NCBI GenBank assembly: GCA_944388405.1 | Contig: CALXIQ010000021.1 | Span: 1-55,232 of the forward strand | Origin: an uncultured Ruminococcus sp. | Lineage (GTDB): Bacteria; Bacillota; Clostridia; Oscillospirales; Ruminococcaceae | Direction: 5' to 3' | DNA: 55,232 nucleotides | Shown here: positions 16,610 to 25,188 of the stretch, in pieces | Position numbering within the stretch: position 1 is the stretch's first letter | Layout of the letters: every line of letters starts with the position of its first letter | Notes under the pieces: model-generated | Databases searched by the model: none | Seen by the model: only the letters and a program-made list of their open reading frames with translations | What the model was told of the DNA's origin: nothing | Position numbers and translations under genes: made by a program

Positions 16610-17437
16610 TTACACCGCTTTTTTTACCGCTTGCACGGCGGGAGATTCACCGCTTTGCTTGAGCAGCACCGAAAGGTAATCTCCTCCCAGCGCATGAATT
16701 TCCTTGAGGGAGCGTTTTAGAAGAGCGGCGGTTTTAACCTTGAAGGCGGCTTCCGGGTGTACCGAAATGCTGTAGCGGCCGGCGTCCATTTCCTTTTTAA
16801 GCTGCTCAAAGGTGTCAAAGTCGGACTCAAAATCGGTGCGGATACAGCCATACTGCACCGCCTGATGAGTGTCGCTGCCCGCTACCACCGGCTTGCCCAG
16901 CTTTTTGCCAAAGTCATAGCTTAAAGCTTCGGTTCTCTCACGGTTGTGGGCAATGTCCTTGCCGTTAAGGTCGATAAAATCAAGCTGACAAAGCAGCTCT
17001 GAGGGAAGCTCCGGGATATGCCCGCCCTCCCTAAAAGGATGTCCTGCACCTATCAGCACGGGGTATTCCGAAAACAGATTAAACAGCTGTGCCGCAGGCA
17101 GAAACCTGCCCTTTTCCTTATATGGCTCCAGCCGTTTATTAAGCTCTCTGATTGCGTCCATAGGGCCTATGCTCAGCACATGACCACCTTCGGCAATGTC
17201 GGTTTCCATGCCGGGAAAAATCTTAAGCCCGTTAAAAATATAGGCGTCGTGACTGGGCGTTCCCTCAGAGGCAATAAAAGCGTAAACCTCGTCAAACTGC
17301 TTGGTGTTAAAATGCTCCGTAAGGCAGATGGCGTCAAGGCCTGAATTTTTCGCTTCGTTAAAAAGCCAGTAGGTATATTCAACCGAAAAGGGCAGATATT
17401 TCGCCAGCTTTCCGTGTGTGTGAAAATCAACAAACAT
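16610..17437 (-). CDS. PHP-domain metal-dependent phosphoesterase
   Basis: Member of the PHP (polymerase and histidinol phosphatase) superfamily: a TIM-like barrel that hydrolyses phosphoesters with a multinuclear metal site. The 275-residue protein shows DFHTHGKL at the N-terminus, CLTEHFN, the GMETDIAEGGHVLSIG segment, GAGHPFREGGH and the C-terminal SDTH. It is cytoplasmic. Only 17 bases separate it from the upstream EcfT gene and 41 from rpiR. This context suggests it processes the imported substrate or a phosphorylated derivative. The true substrate cannot be told from sequence. Confidence 0.87.
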   Translation of the reverse strand: MFVDFHTHGKLAKYLPFSVEYTYWLFNEAKNSGLDAICLTEHFNTKQFDEVYAFIASEGTPSHDAYIFNGLKIFPGMETDIAEGGHVLSIGPMDAIRELNKRLEPYKEKGRFLPAAQLFNLFSEYPVLIGAGHPFREGGHIPELPSELLCQLDFIDLNGKDIAHNRERTEALSYDFGKKLGKPVVAGSDTHQAVQYGCIRTDFESDFDTFEQLKKEMDAGRYSISVHPEAAFKVKTAALLKRSLKEIHALGGDYLSVLLKQSGESPAVQAVKKAV

Positions 17438-17454
17438 ACTTTTTCTCCTGTAAA

Positions 17455-18288
17455 TTAAATTAAAGTGGAAATTAAAATGGTAACCGCTACCCAGAGGAAG
17501 GAAAGGGACAAAAACAGCAGGTCGTTGTTTGTAACCTTCAGGGAAGAAAGCTTTATCTTTTTAACCTCCTTGTTTACGGCGGCATAGCGGTAGCCCTTTA
17601 TCTCCAGCACCTCCACAGTGGTTCTGGAACGCTTTGCGGTGTTGAGCATAAGGGGATAAAACGAGTGGACTATAACCTTAATCTGATAGATAAGATATTT
17701 TATCTTTCCAAGCAGCTTGTCATGCTCCGGGGGATTGCCTCTCAGGCGGTAGGAAAGCAACACATTCTGAAATTCTTCCATGAGAAGTGGCAGCATTCTG
17801 TAGGCGTAGGATATGGAAAAGGAAAGCCGCTCGGGACATCCGAACCACATAAGTCCGTTGGCAAGCTTATCGGGGTCCATGCCGGAAAACACCGTTACCG
17901 ATGCCAGGGAAACTGTGGCGACTTTAAGTGTCAGCACCAGCAACGGCGCAATTGCCGAAGCGTCTCCGCCAAACAGAAGAGTAACCACCAGCAGATAACC
18001 CGTCTGTGAAAAAACTCCTATTCCGAACAGCACCAGAACAAGTCCTGCCACCCTCGCCAGTCGTGTAGTAACAGCTACCAGAATAAAGCAGCCTAACAGA
18101 AAGGTCAAATCATTTACAAACCAGGGCACAATTCCGAAAAACAGATACCACACCAAAAGTATGCGTGGGTCTGTTGCCGCAATAACGGTGTCATTGTTGC
18201 CGTAGGCGTTTTTAAGCACTTGATTTCGCAGAAAATCAATTGAAAGCTTATCTAAAATGCTTTCCGAAAGCTTGTTAGCAGTTTTCAT
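17455..18288 (-). CDS. ECF transporter T component (EcfT/CbiQ family)
   Basis: Transmembrane coupling subunit linking ATPases to the S component. The 277-residue product has a hydrophobic N-terminal half with several helices, then the cytoplasmic coupling-helix region with SYAYRMLPLLMEEFQNVLLSYRLRGN, NTAKRSRTTVEVLEIKGYRY and a last membrane helix. These include the short Arg-containing helices that dock in the ATPase grooves. Its start overlaps the ATPase stop by four bases. It is dedicated to this operon. Confidence 0.9.
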   Translation of the reverse strand: MKTANKLSESILDKLSIDFLRNQVLKNAYGNNDTVIAATDPRILLVWYLFFGIVPWFVNDLTFLLGCFILVAVTTRLARVAGLVLVLFGIGVFSQTGYLLVVTLLFGGDASAIAPLLVLTLKVATVSLASVTVFSGMDPDKLANGLMWFGCPERLSFSISYAYRMLPLLMEEFQNVLLSYRLRGNPPEHDKLLGKIKYLIYQIKVIVHSFYPLMLNTAKRSRTTVEVLEIKGYRYAAVNKEVKKIKLSSLKVTNNDLLFLSLSFLWVAVTILISTLI

Positions 18289-19988
18289 GACCGCTTTGTC
18301 CTCCCTTCAAATTCAGCAAGAAAATCATCTATGGTATAGCAAAGGGCTTTGGTATCCAATGTCTGTCCCATTGTGAAAATCTCAGGGGGCCGTATTCCCA
18401 CAGTGTCTACAATCTCTTTGTTTCCGAAAATTTCATCACGGCTGCCGTCCCCTACAACTTTGCCGCCGCACAGCACCACAATGCGGTCTGCCCATTCGCA
18501 CACCAGCTGCATATCGTGGGTGGCGATAATCACCGTTTCGGTTATGCCCTTTATGTCCTCCAGAGTTCTCATAATCTCCTTGCGGGTGGCTATGTCAAGA
18601 TTGGCGGTAGGCTCGTCAAGGAGCAGAATACCGGGATTAAGGGCGATTCCTATGGCAAGGCTTGCCCGCCTCATCTGTCCTCCCGAAAGCAGTCTGCCGT
18701 CACGGTGAGCAAGCTGTGTGAGATTAAACCTTTTAAGCAGCTCCTCCGTACGTTCTTTACATTCAGCCACATGACGCACCTCCATAGCGTAGGAAATGTC
18801 TGCGCCGATTGAGTCTTTTATAAACATATCCTCCGGGTTCTGATAAACCATTGACACCTGCCGTGAAAGGGCTTCCGGCTTGACGGAGCGTATGCTTTTT
18901 CCTCCCAGCAGCACATCTCCCGAAGAGGGTTTAAGCAGTCCCACCAGCAGCTTCATAAGAGTGGATTTGCCTGCGCCGTTTGAACCGATAAGGGCAATTT
19001 TATCACCCTTGTGAATGTCAAGATTAAGCCCGGAAAACACCGTGTGAGGTCCTCCCTTAACGCTGCGGTAGGATACCGAAACGTCTTTCAGCTGCGCCGC
19101 AAGCTGCTCGCTGTGAGTTACCGTAGGCGGATTTTTCTCAGGTGCTGAGGACTTTTTCACAAAGACATTCTTGCCCTCCTCCACAGTGGTGGGGAGAACT
19201 GCGTCCGCCGGAAGCTGTCCGCTTTTTTGCATACGGCGGGCGGCGATTGTAACCTGGGGTGGAAAGATGTTGCACTCCTGCAGTTCGTCCACCCTCTGGA
19301 GGGCTTCCTTTACCGGCAACTTCCACTGAATCTGTCCGTCCTTCATAAGCATAACGTGCTTGCAAAAATCTGCGATATATTCGGTGTGATGCTCTATTAC
19401 TATTATGGTTTTGCCGTAGGTTTCGTTAAGCTCTTTAAGCACTCCGTAAATTCTGTCGGCGTGCATGGGGTCAAGCTGGGCAATGGGCTCGTCAAGAATC
19501 AGCACCTCGGGCTGTAACGACACCGCCCCTGCCAGCGCCAGCAAGTGAGCCTGACCGCCGGAAAGCTGCCAGATAAAATCATCCTGTTTGCCGGTAAGGC
19601 CGCACTGCTCCAGAGCTTTCATTCCACGCTCCCTGTAATCGGGCATGGCGTAATTAAGACAGGCATAGGAAACGTCGTCAAGCACTGTAGGTCTTATAAT
19701 CTGGTTTTCAAAATCCTGATACACATATCCCACCTTCCGGGCGAGAGAACCTACGTCGGTTGTTTTGGTGTCCAGACCGCAGGCGGTTACGCTGCCCTCA
19801 AAATCTCCGGTGATAAACTGGGGAATAAGTCCGTTGAGGGTTTTGCAAAAAGTGGACTTTCCGCAGCCGTTGTTGCCAACAACTGCAAGAAAATCCCCCT
19901 TTTCAATGTTCAGCGTAACGTCTTTTAAAGTAGGTTGTTCAGCGCCCGGATAGGAATAGGTCAGATGGTCTATTTCTATCACATTCAT
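18285..19988 (-). CDS. ECF transporter ATPase, fused double ABC domain
   Basis: Peripheral ATPase powering the importer, with EcfA and EcfA' in one chain of 567 residues. Domain 1 has Walker A GNNGCGKST (38-46), signature LSGGQ (142-146) and Walker B LILDEP. Domain 2 has Walker A GSNGAGKST (335-343), signature LSGGQMRRA and Walker B LLLDEPTANLD. Both sites keep their catalytic residues; domain 1 ends in VIEHH and domain 2 in ATHD switch motifs. About 60 residues join the halves. The gene is five bases after the S component and overlaps the T component, so the complex is made as a unit. Confidence 0.95.
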   Translation of the reverse strand: MNVIEIDHLTYSYPGAEQPTLKDVTLNIEKGDFLAVVGNNGCGKSTFCKTLNGLIPQFITGDFEGSVTACGLDTKTTDVGSLARKVGYVYQDFENQIIRPTVLDDVSYACLNYAMPDYRERGMKALEQCGLTGKQDDFIWQLSGGQAHLLALAGAVSLQPEVLILDEPIAQLDPMHADRIYGVLKELNETYGKTIIVIEHHTEYIADFCKHVMLMKDGQIQWKLPVKEALQRVDELQECNIFPPQVTIAARRMQKSGQLPADAVLPTTVEEGKNVFVKKSSAPEKNPPTVTHSEQLAAQLKDVSVSYRSVKGGPHTVFSGLNLDIHKGDKIALIGSNGAGKSTLMKLLVGLLKPSSGDVLLGGKSIRSVKPEALSRQVSMVYQNPEDMFIKDSIGADISYAMEVRHVAECKERTEELLKRFNLTQLAHRDGRLLSGGQMRRASLAIGIALNPGILLLDEPTANLDIATRKEIMRTLEDIKGITETVIIATHDMQLVCEWADRIVVLCGGKVVGDGSRDEIFGNKEIVDTVGIRPPEIFTMGQTLDTKALCYTIDDFLAEFEGRTKRS

Positions 19989-19993
19989 AATTT

Positions 19994-20845
19994 TTACGCA
20001 CCTTTTTCAACCGGGTTTTCAGATGAACGCATTCTGATGATAAGCACCGTTGCAACCGCAAGTACGGCGGCTACCACGATTCCTACGGCTATAGCGGTGG
20101 AGCTTTCAGCCCAGTCGGCTTCCCAGTCGATAAGACCCATGCCGCTTTCAGCCATAAACTCCGCTCCCACTGCAACTGCGAAAGCCACAACGCTTCCAAC
20201 TATAACCTTCCAGCCGATAGTACCAAGGGCGGTTTTTTCGGTTCTGGGCTGCATACCAAGCAGCGGCTCGATTTTGCCGTAAAGCTTGGGTACCAGGAAG
20301 ATTGTAGGCAGCAGACAGAAGAGGATTCCCGAGAACAGCAGGTCGTTTAAGAATGCAAAGCCCTCTGTGGCATAAACGCTTTCGGGAAGTCCCGCAACCG
20401 CTTCAAAGTCGGAAACTGCAAACTGCACCTTGAGAATATCAACCACTGTGCCCAGCAGCTGCTGAATTGCCGTGCCGGAGATTGCTGCAATTCCCACCAT
20501 CTTGCGGTTAAGAGGATTGCGTACCATGCGTCCTGCAATGTACACGCCGATTGTAACGGTGATGAACTTTTCAAGCTCACCCAGACCTCCGAACTGTCCC
20601 AGCATTATTTCGCTGAACACCAGCTCGCCGGTAGCGGCTCCCAGTGCGGCGGACATGGGGTCAAACAGCATTGCCATTGTCAGGGGAATAAACAGGAAAT
20701 ATTCCACTGAAAATTCCACAATACCAACCTGAAACGAAGGAATCAGCTCGGTGAAAAGAGTTGCCAGCCCGTAAAGAGCCATAGTCAGCACAAACACCAT
20801 CAGCTTCTGCGACTGGCTTGCCGACTGCTTAGTAATAGTAGACAT
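19994..20845 (-). CDS. ECF transporter substrate-binding S component
   Basis: First gene of the operon, a 283-residue membrane protein with about seven hydrophobic segments. It is longer than usual S components (170-200 residues), with an extra C-terminal helix (about 240-268) and a charged tail. The opening ALYGLATLFTELIPSFQVGIVEFSVEYFLFIPLTMAMLFDPMSAALGAATGELV resembles S-component helix 1 and the loop toward helix 2. ATG 20845 follows a GGGAGG site. The substrate is unknown. The linked PHP enzyme and RpiR regulator point to a small metabolite that becomes, or arrives as, a phosphoester, rather than a standard vitamin. Confidence 0.8.
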   Translation of the reverse strand: MSTITKQSASQSQKLMVFVLTMALYGLATLFTELIPSFQVGIVEFSVEYFLFIPLTMAMLFDPMSAALGAATGELVFSEIMLGQFGGLGELEKFITVTIGVYIAGRMVRNPLNRKMVGIAAISGTAIQQLLGTVVDILKVQFAVSDFEAVAGLPESVYATEGFAFLNDLLFSGILFCLLPTIFLVPKLYGKIEPLLGMQPRTEKTALGTIGWKVIVGSVVAFAVAVGAEFMAESGMGLIDWEADWAESSTAIAVGIVVAAVLAVATVLIIRMRSSENPVEKGA

Positions 20846-20952
20846 AACATATACCTCCCAATATCTGTTGATTGAATTGTTTTCTTCTCAACACTTATGA
20901 TTATACATAGGTTTTGTAAAATCAAAGACCATGGCTGTGTAAAATGTCGGTC

Positions 20953-20984
20953 AAAATTTCTTGTATACAACTCCATGAAATTTT
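20953..20984. promoter_or_regulatory. Inverted repeat between divergent ECF operon and lipoprotein gene
   Basis: AAAATTTC and GAAATTTT are perfect 8-bp inverted arms separated by 16 bases that include the palindrome GTATAC. It lies about 50 bases upstream of a TATAAT (minus strand, 20900-20905) of the operon. AT-rich GAAA/TTTC palindromes are common for RpiR-family operators; binding here is a guess. Confidence 0.35.
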
Positions 20985-21039
20985 ACTTACATAAAAATCT
21001 TATGCCGAAAGTGCATACAACTCAATACAAAATAGGTAT

Positions 21040-21068
21040 TAGACATGAGAGAAAATATACTTTATAAT
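21040..21068 (+). promoter_or_regulatory. Promoter of the cyclophilin-like lipoprotein and flavodoxin genes
   Basis: TAGACA, 17-base spacer, TATAAT, about 60 bases before the lipoprotein start. Confidence 0.65.
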
Positions 21069-21128
21069 AAAGACAGAGAAAAACACACGGGCTGACTGAA
21101 CAGTCTTTATATAAAAGGAGATGCTTAC

Positions 21129-21740
21129 ATGAAAAGAATACTCAAAACCCTGATTTACGGGATTATTACGGTAACCCTTTCCGCCTGCGGTTCGGGCGGA
21201 CAAAGCTCGTCGGTATCACAGGCTGCGCAAACCACTGCTTCCTCTCAGGCGGAAAACTCCACACAGCAGACGGAAACCACTTCAACGGAAGCGGCATCGG
21301 AATCAGCATCTGAGGAATCAACTCAGGAGGAAACCGCTCAGAGCGAAACCACTACCACCACCGAAGAATCTTCCCCTCAGCCGGAGGACACACAGCGGAG
21401 AATTTCAGTGCAGTTTGGAGAAAACCAGGTTATCTATCAGCTTAACGACAGCCCTGCCGCCGATTCCCTCTATGAGCAGCTGCCTTTAACCGCAGAGGTT
21501 TCAGATTTCAGCGATAATGAAAAGATTTTTTATCCCCCATCTCAGCTTGACACTGCCGATTCTCCTCTTGCACAGTCGGGTGCAGGCACTCTTGCCTATT
21601 ACGCCCCCTGGGGAGATGTGGTGATGTTCTACGGCGACTACAGCGAAAATCCTTCCCTGTACGAGCTGGGACAGGTCGTTTCAGGCGAAGAGCTTGTAAG
21701 CTCAATGTCGGGAACTGTAACAATAACAGCAATAGATTAA
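21129..21740 (+). CDS. Lipoprotein with cyclophilin-like fold domain
   Basis: Exported lipoprotein: signal ending in the lipobox LSAC (Cys about 20), then a Ser/Thr/Glu-rich linker to about residue 90. A C-terminal domain of about 110 residues resembles the cyclophilin-like (DUF3830/Cyclophil_like) proteins, with RRISVQFGENQVIYQLND, QLPLTAEVSDF, EKIFYPP, GTLAYYAPWGDVVMFYGDY and LYELGQVVSGEE. Domains of this kind often accompany flavodoxins in Clostridia, as here where a flavodoxin gene starts 20 bases later. A role in redox or stress is possible; peptidyl-prolyl isomerase activity should not be assumed. Confidence 0.75.
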   Translation: MKRILKTLIYGIITVTLSACGSGGQSSSVSQAAQTTASSQAENSTQQTETTSTEAASESASEESTQEETAQSETTTTTEESSPQPEDTQRRISVQFGENQVIYQLNDSPAADSLYEQLPLTAEVSDFSDNEKIFYPPSQLDTADSPLAQSGAGTLAYYAPWGDVVMFYGDYSENPSLYELGQVVSGEELVSSMSGTVTITAID

Positions 21741-21760
21741 ATTTTAAGGAGGATATTTTT

Positions 21761-22234
21761 ATGAGCAAAACTTTAGTAGCATATTTTTCGGCAAGCGGCG
21801 TTACAAAGAAAGCCGCTCAAAAGCTTAGTGAAGCAATCGGTGCGGATATTTATGAAATAAAGCCAGCCGTGCCCTACACTGCCGCCGACCTTAACTGGCT
21901 TGACAAACAATCCCGCAGCACTCTTGAGATGAAGGACCCCTCATCCCGTCCCAAGCTTGCGGACAATGACGCCGACATAAGCTCATACGACAAAATCTTT
22001 GTGGGCTTCCCAATCTGGTGGTACACTGCGCCCACAATCATACGCACCTTTCTGGAAAGCTATGATTTCAGTGGCAAAACCATAATTCTCTTTGCCACCT
22101 CAGGGGGAAGCGGCTTCGGCAAAACCGCAAAAGACCTTGCCCCAAGCTGTCCCGGAGCGGTGTTGAAGGAGGGCGGACTGCTTAACGGAAGCCTGTCCTC
22201 CCAATCCCTTAAAACGTGGGCGGAAGAGTTTTAA
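21761..22234 (+). CDS. Flavodoxin
   Basis: Small FMN electron-transfer protein, 157 residues, cytoplasmic. The phosphate loop is close to the N-terminus (LVAYFSASGVTKKAA). The flavin-stacking aromatic loops are seen in VGFPIWWYTAPTIIRTFLESYDFSGKTI and LFATSGGSGFGK. ATG 21761 follows AAGGAGG. It is expressed with the cyclophilin-like lipoprotein and ends in a strong terminator. The redox partner is unknown. Confidence 0.92.
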   Translation: MSKTLVAYFSASGVTKKAAQKLSEAIGADIYEIKPAVPYTAADLNWLDKQSRSTLEMKDPSSRPKLADNDADISSYDKIFVGFPIWWYTAPTIIRTFLESYDFSGKTIILFATSGGSGFGKTAKDLAPSCPGAVLKEGGLLNGSLSSQSLKTWAEEF

Positions 22235-22255
22235 TTCTCTGCCGGATAAATCCTC

Positions 22256-22284
22256 AAAGCCTCCCGAAAAAGGAGGCTTTTTTG
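22256..22284 (+). terminator. Terminator after the flavodoxin gene
   Basis: AAAGCCTCC/GGAGGCTTT stem with T run, 22 bases after the stop codon. Confidence 0.9.
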
Positions 22285-22300
22285 CGTTAAATCACTGGCG

Positions 22301-22329
22301 TTGACGAAACTTTAACGCTATGCTATAAT
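22301..22329 (+). promoter_or_regulatory. Promoter of the broken AlkC-like gene
   Basis: TTGACG, 17-base spacer, TATAAT, about 40 bases before the ATG. The promoter is intact although the coding sequence is interrupted. Confidence 0.7.
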
Positions 22330-22371
22330 ATTCCCGGGATTCCCTTAAATTAAGTCAAGGAGAATATTTTC

Positions 22372-23118
22372 ATGCTGCTTAAGGATTATTACAACCAACA
22401 ATTTGTCGAGAGATTTGCGCAGGCGCTATCTGAGCATTACCCGGCGTTTAACAGAGAAGGCTTTTTATCATATGTAACAAAGGAGATAGAAGGGAAGGAG
22501 TATTCTCAGCGAATGAACGCTTTTTCCCACGCCTTTGACTGGTTTCTCCCCGATTACAGCGAAACGCTGAAGATTTTTTCAAAGCTTTTCGGGCAGGAGC
22601 TGAAATCCTTCTCCGCCATGTATTCAGACGGAGCTGATTATGCTCCCATCGGCAGATATGTGGAACTTCACTGTGGTGAGGAGCCTGAGCATTTTCAGCA
22701 GTCGGTGGATTTCATCAAAGAGCTTACCAAACGCTATACCGGGGAGTTTGCAATGCGGTCTCTCATAAGGGCGTTTCCTCAGCGTACAATGAATGTGCTG
22801 ATGGAATGGAGCGGCAGCGACAATGCCTTTGTACGCCGCTGCGCCAGCGAGTGCATGAGGGTGCGGCTTCCCTGAGCTAAAAAGCTGACTAATGCGGTGG
22901 AGCAGTTTGACCTTTATGTAAAAATTCTTGACAATCTTAAAAGCGACACCGACCCTTATGTGCAAAGAAGCGTTGCAAACAATCTCAACGACTTATACAA
23001 ATTCGACCCCAAAAAGGCAGAATATATCGTATCACGGTGGCAGAAAGATGCTCCGTCGGCAGCCACCCTTAAAATAATCCGTCACGGCACAAGGTCGCTG
23101 CGTAAAAAGAAACAGTAA
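22372..23118 (+). pseudogene. AlkC-like DNA alkylation repair protein interrupted by one in-frame TGA
   Basis: HEAT-repeat protein of the AlkC/AlkD superfamily (DNA glycosylases for alkylated bases). The frame is continuous from ATG 22372 to TAA 23118 except for a TGA at 22873-22875 (codon 168). Both sides match one family: residues 1-167 include SGSDNAFVRRCASECMRVRLP and the part after the stop continues AKKLTNAVEQFDLYVKILDNL and DPYVQRSVANNLNDL. Homologues as I remember them read RPRLPWA at the break, so TGA replaces a tryptophan codon TGG by one base. Promoter and GGAG ribosome site are intact. It may be a recent nonsense mutation, a sequencing error or, less likely, read-through. TGA is a normal stop in neighbouring genes. 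Confidence 0.85.
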
Positions 23119-23195
23119 CCGCCTTTTAAAATGTCGGTGCATAAACCGTGGCTGTATGAGCGCTTACGCACTTAACAAAGCTTTCATTCCGGCAT

Positions 23196-23266
23196 AAAAA
23201 TGCCCCTTTCGTCAGATTCAGGTGCGGTATATTTTTTATTATACCACATTGTCTGGCAAAAGGGGC
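23196..23266 (-). terminator. Terminator of the second mannanase gene
   Basis: On the minus strand a 15-bp GC-rich stem, GCCCCTTTTGCCAGA pairing with TCTGACGAAAGGGGC through two G-U pairs, encloses an inner GGTATA/TATACC stem and is followed by ATTTTTAT. Confidence 0.75.
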
Positions 23267-23311
23267 TGATTTCATTCAGACCGTCCGATTTTATAATTTA
23301 ATTCGTAGAAA

Positions 23312-24958
23312 TTACTCAAGCGGATAATTTTTCAAATCCGGCAGCTCGTCCAAGGTAAGTACTCTTTCATGGTTGTAAGCCTTTTCAAGCAGCTCAAAGG
23401 TAGTGTATGTCTCGATAGGAATAATGCTGTCTTCAAGGAAGTAAGAACCCCAAGTACCCCAGAACAACCATCTTGAGTTATCTCTCATTACCTTATCGGG
23501 ATCCATTACGCAGCCGTTTTCGGTAAGCGCAATAAGCTTTGATTCAGTGTCAAAATTATTTACCAGGTCAGCAAAAGCGCCGCTCTGAGAACTGTCAACT
23601 CTTTCTCCGGCGTAAATGTCAAGACCCACAAGGTCAACGGTATCATCGCCCGGGTACCAATCGGGATCCTGACCGTTCCATACCCAGATAAGGTTTGTAA
23701 GATTGTGCTCGTTGGTCATTTTATCGTACATAACATTCCACAGCTTTTTGTAGCTTTCGGGATCACAATTTCCCCACCAGAACCAGCCGCCTGACGCTTC
23801 GTGAAGAGGTCTCCACAAAACAGGCACGCCTGCATCTCTGAGTCTTGCCAGCTGTTGTGCCATGTTATCGATATCGTCCATAAGCAGCTGGTAACCGGTT
23901 TCATCTTCGCCGTTCATTATCTTATCAAGGTCGATGGTAGACGCCTCAATATAGAAAGAGCTCCACCAATGCTGCTGATCATTTTCTATGTAGTAGCCCT
24001 CAGGCGAGGTCCAGTGCCAGCAAAGCTGAACAATTCCACCGGCGTTATTATACCAGTCGTAAGCGTATTCAATGGTGTTTGATGTTGCGCCGTTTGCCTG
24101 ACTGGTCAGGCTGTAGTTGCCCACGTCAAGTCCAAGCACTGCAAATTCCTTGCCGGTTATATCCTGTATTTCTTTGTACTCTCTTGACTCTCTGCCGGTT
24201 TCAGCGTACTGTCCTGAAATAGAATACTTTCCGTAAACATCGCACAGGAATTTAAACAACCTCTTGGTGTTGTCGTCTGCGTTGGGATTTGAAAGCTCGG
24301 GAGTTACATTGTAGGCTTCCTCTGTTATGGGATTCTGAGCTGCAATAAGTGTTAATGCATCGTAGTCGGCATATCCCCAGTTAGAGGTTACAGCAATGGT
24401 ATGACTGCCTGCCTCAAGGTAGATGTACTGAAGAGGCACGTCATAAAATTCAACGGAGGAATCGGTGGTGATTTCTCCCGCTTTTATATCGTCAACCACA
24501 ACGTTATTTACCTTATAATCACTGCTTCTGGCTGAAAACACTAAGTCATAAAATCCGCTGTATTCAACCTCAACGGTCATAGTAAGCCGGTCGCTTTCGC
24601 TATTTATTCCATTTACATACTCTCCGCCCGATGCCGTTGAATCCTCATTTACCACAGCCGCACCCGTCAGCTGACCTGATTCAGCTTCAACGGCAACCTG
24701 GTAATCTTCCGGGACTTCCGACTGGGTAAGCGGGTAATCGGAAAGATCCAGATTTTCATTGAACTCTGTGCGCATTTCTCCGTAGATAATATTTTCCAGA
24801 GAGTTTGCAGTCTCTTCGTCAGTGGTTGAATCGGTGGCTGAATCGGCAGCTGAGTTGACGGCTGACGAATCGTCACTGTCTCCACAGGAAGCAAAAACCG
24901 AACAGCACATTACAGTTGCCAGCAAGCCTGCTGCTATTCTACGAAATTTAAGTGTCAT
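23312..24958 (-). CDS. Secreted GH26 beta-mannanase lipoprotein with CBM35-like module, paralogue
   Basis: Second membrane-anchored mannanase, 548 residues from ATG 24958. Signal with lipobox FASC (Cys25), Ser/Asp/Thr linker, CBM35-like beta-sandwich (about 86-210) and GH26 barrel (about 220-545). The catalytic glutamates are E387 in WRPLHEASGG and E480 in ALTENG. It shares the tail LTLDELPDLKNYPL with the copy at 8371 but lacks that protein's extra C-terminal residues. The start is preceded by AAAGGATGG; a GTG/ATG four codons earlier sits on the ribosome site. Its promoter is covered by a perfect 28-bp palindrome, not by the AACGTT sites of the first copy, so the two are probably regulated differently. 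Confidence 0.92.
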   Translation of the reverse strand: MTLKFRRIAAGLLATVMCCSVFASCGDSDDSSAVNSAADSATDSTTDEETANSLENIIYGEMRTEFNENLDLSDYPLTQSEVPEDYQVAVEAESGQLTGAAVVNEDSTASGGEYVNGINSESDRLTMTVEVEYSGFYDLVFSARSSDYKVNNVVVDDIKAGEITTDSSVEFYDVPLQYIYLEAGSHTIAVTSNWGYADYDALTLIAAQNPITEEAYNVTPELSNPNADDNTKRLFKFLCDVYGKYSISGQYAETGRESREYKEIQDITGKEFAVLGLDVGNYSLTSQANGATSNTIEYAYDWYNNAGGIVQLCWHWTSPEGYYIENDQQHWWSSFYIEASTIDLDKIMNGEDETGYQLLMDDIDNMAQQLARLRDAGVPVLWRPLHEASGGWFWWGNCDPESYKKLWNVMYDKMTNEHNLTNLIWVWNGQDPDWYPGDDTVDLVGLDIYAGERVDSSQSGAFADLVNNFDTESKLIALTENGCVMDPDKVMRDNSRWLFWGTWGSYFLEDSIIPIETYTTFELLEKAYNHERVLTLDELPDLKNYPLE

Positions 24959-25005
24959 TAATAATACCATCCTTTCTTTACAGGAATCCGTAAAGTTCCG
25001 TATAT

Positions 25006-25043
25006 TTTAAAGATATTATATAATATCTTTAAACTTTTGTCAA
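25006..25043 (-). promoter_or_regulatory. Mannanase 2 promoter overlapped by a perfect 28-bp palindrome
   Basis: On the minus strand TTGACA (25038-25043), a 17-base spacer and TATAAT (25015-25020). The palindrome of 28 bases at 25006-25033 has arms TTTAAAGATATTAT and its complement, centred on the -10 box. A repressor dimer or tetramer bound here would exclude RNA polymerase. Confidence 0.7.
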
Positions 25044-25088
25044 TGGAGTTTATGCAATTTTCTGCTGAGCAAAAACTTTCCCGGGCGG

Positions 25089-25117
25089 TTGCATAAACCG
25101 CCATGTTATGATATAAT
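25089..25117 (+). promoter_or_regulatory. Promoter of the cysteine-synthase-like operon
   Basis: TTGCAT, 17-base spacer, TATAAT, about 70 bases before the start codon; divergent from the mannanase promoter. Confidence 0.7.
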
Positions 25118-25188
25118 ATTATATCAGCGACCAAATAAACGTTGAAACGGAGGCTAAGCTGCGCAAGGCTTTTGGCGCAGGAGATTTT

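Noticed and set aside
22873..22875. TGA recoding as tryptophan in this organism
   Set aside because: Many intact genes in the window end in TGA and tryptophan is normally TGG, so a changed genetic code is not supported; a local mutation or error is more likely.
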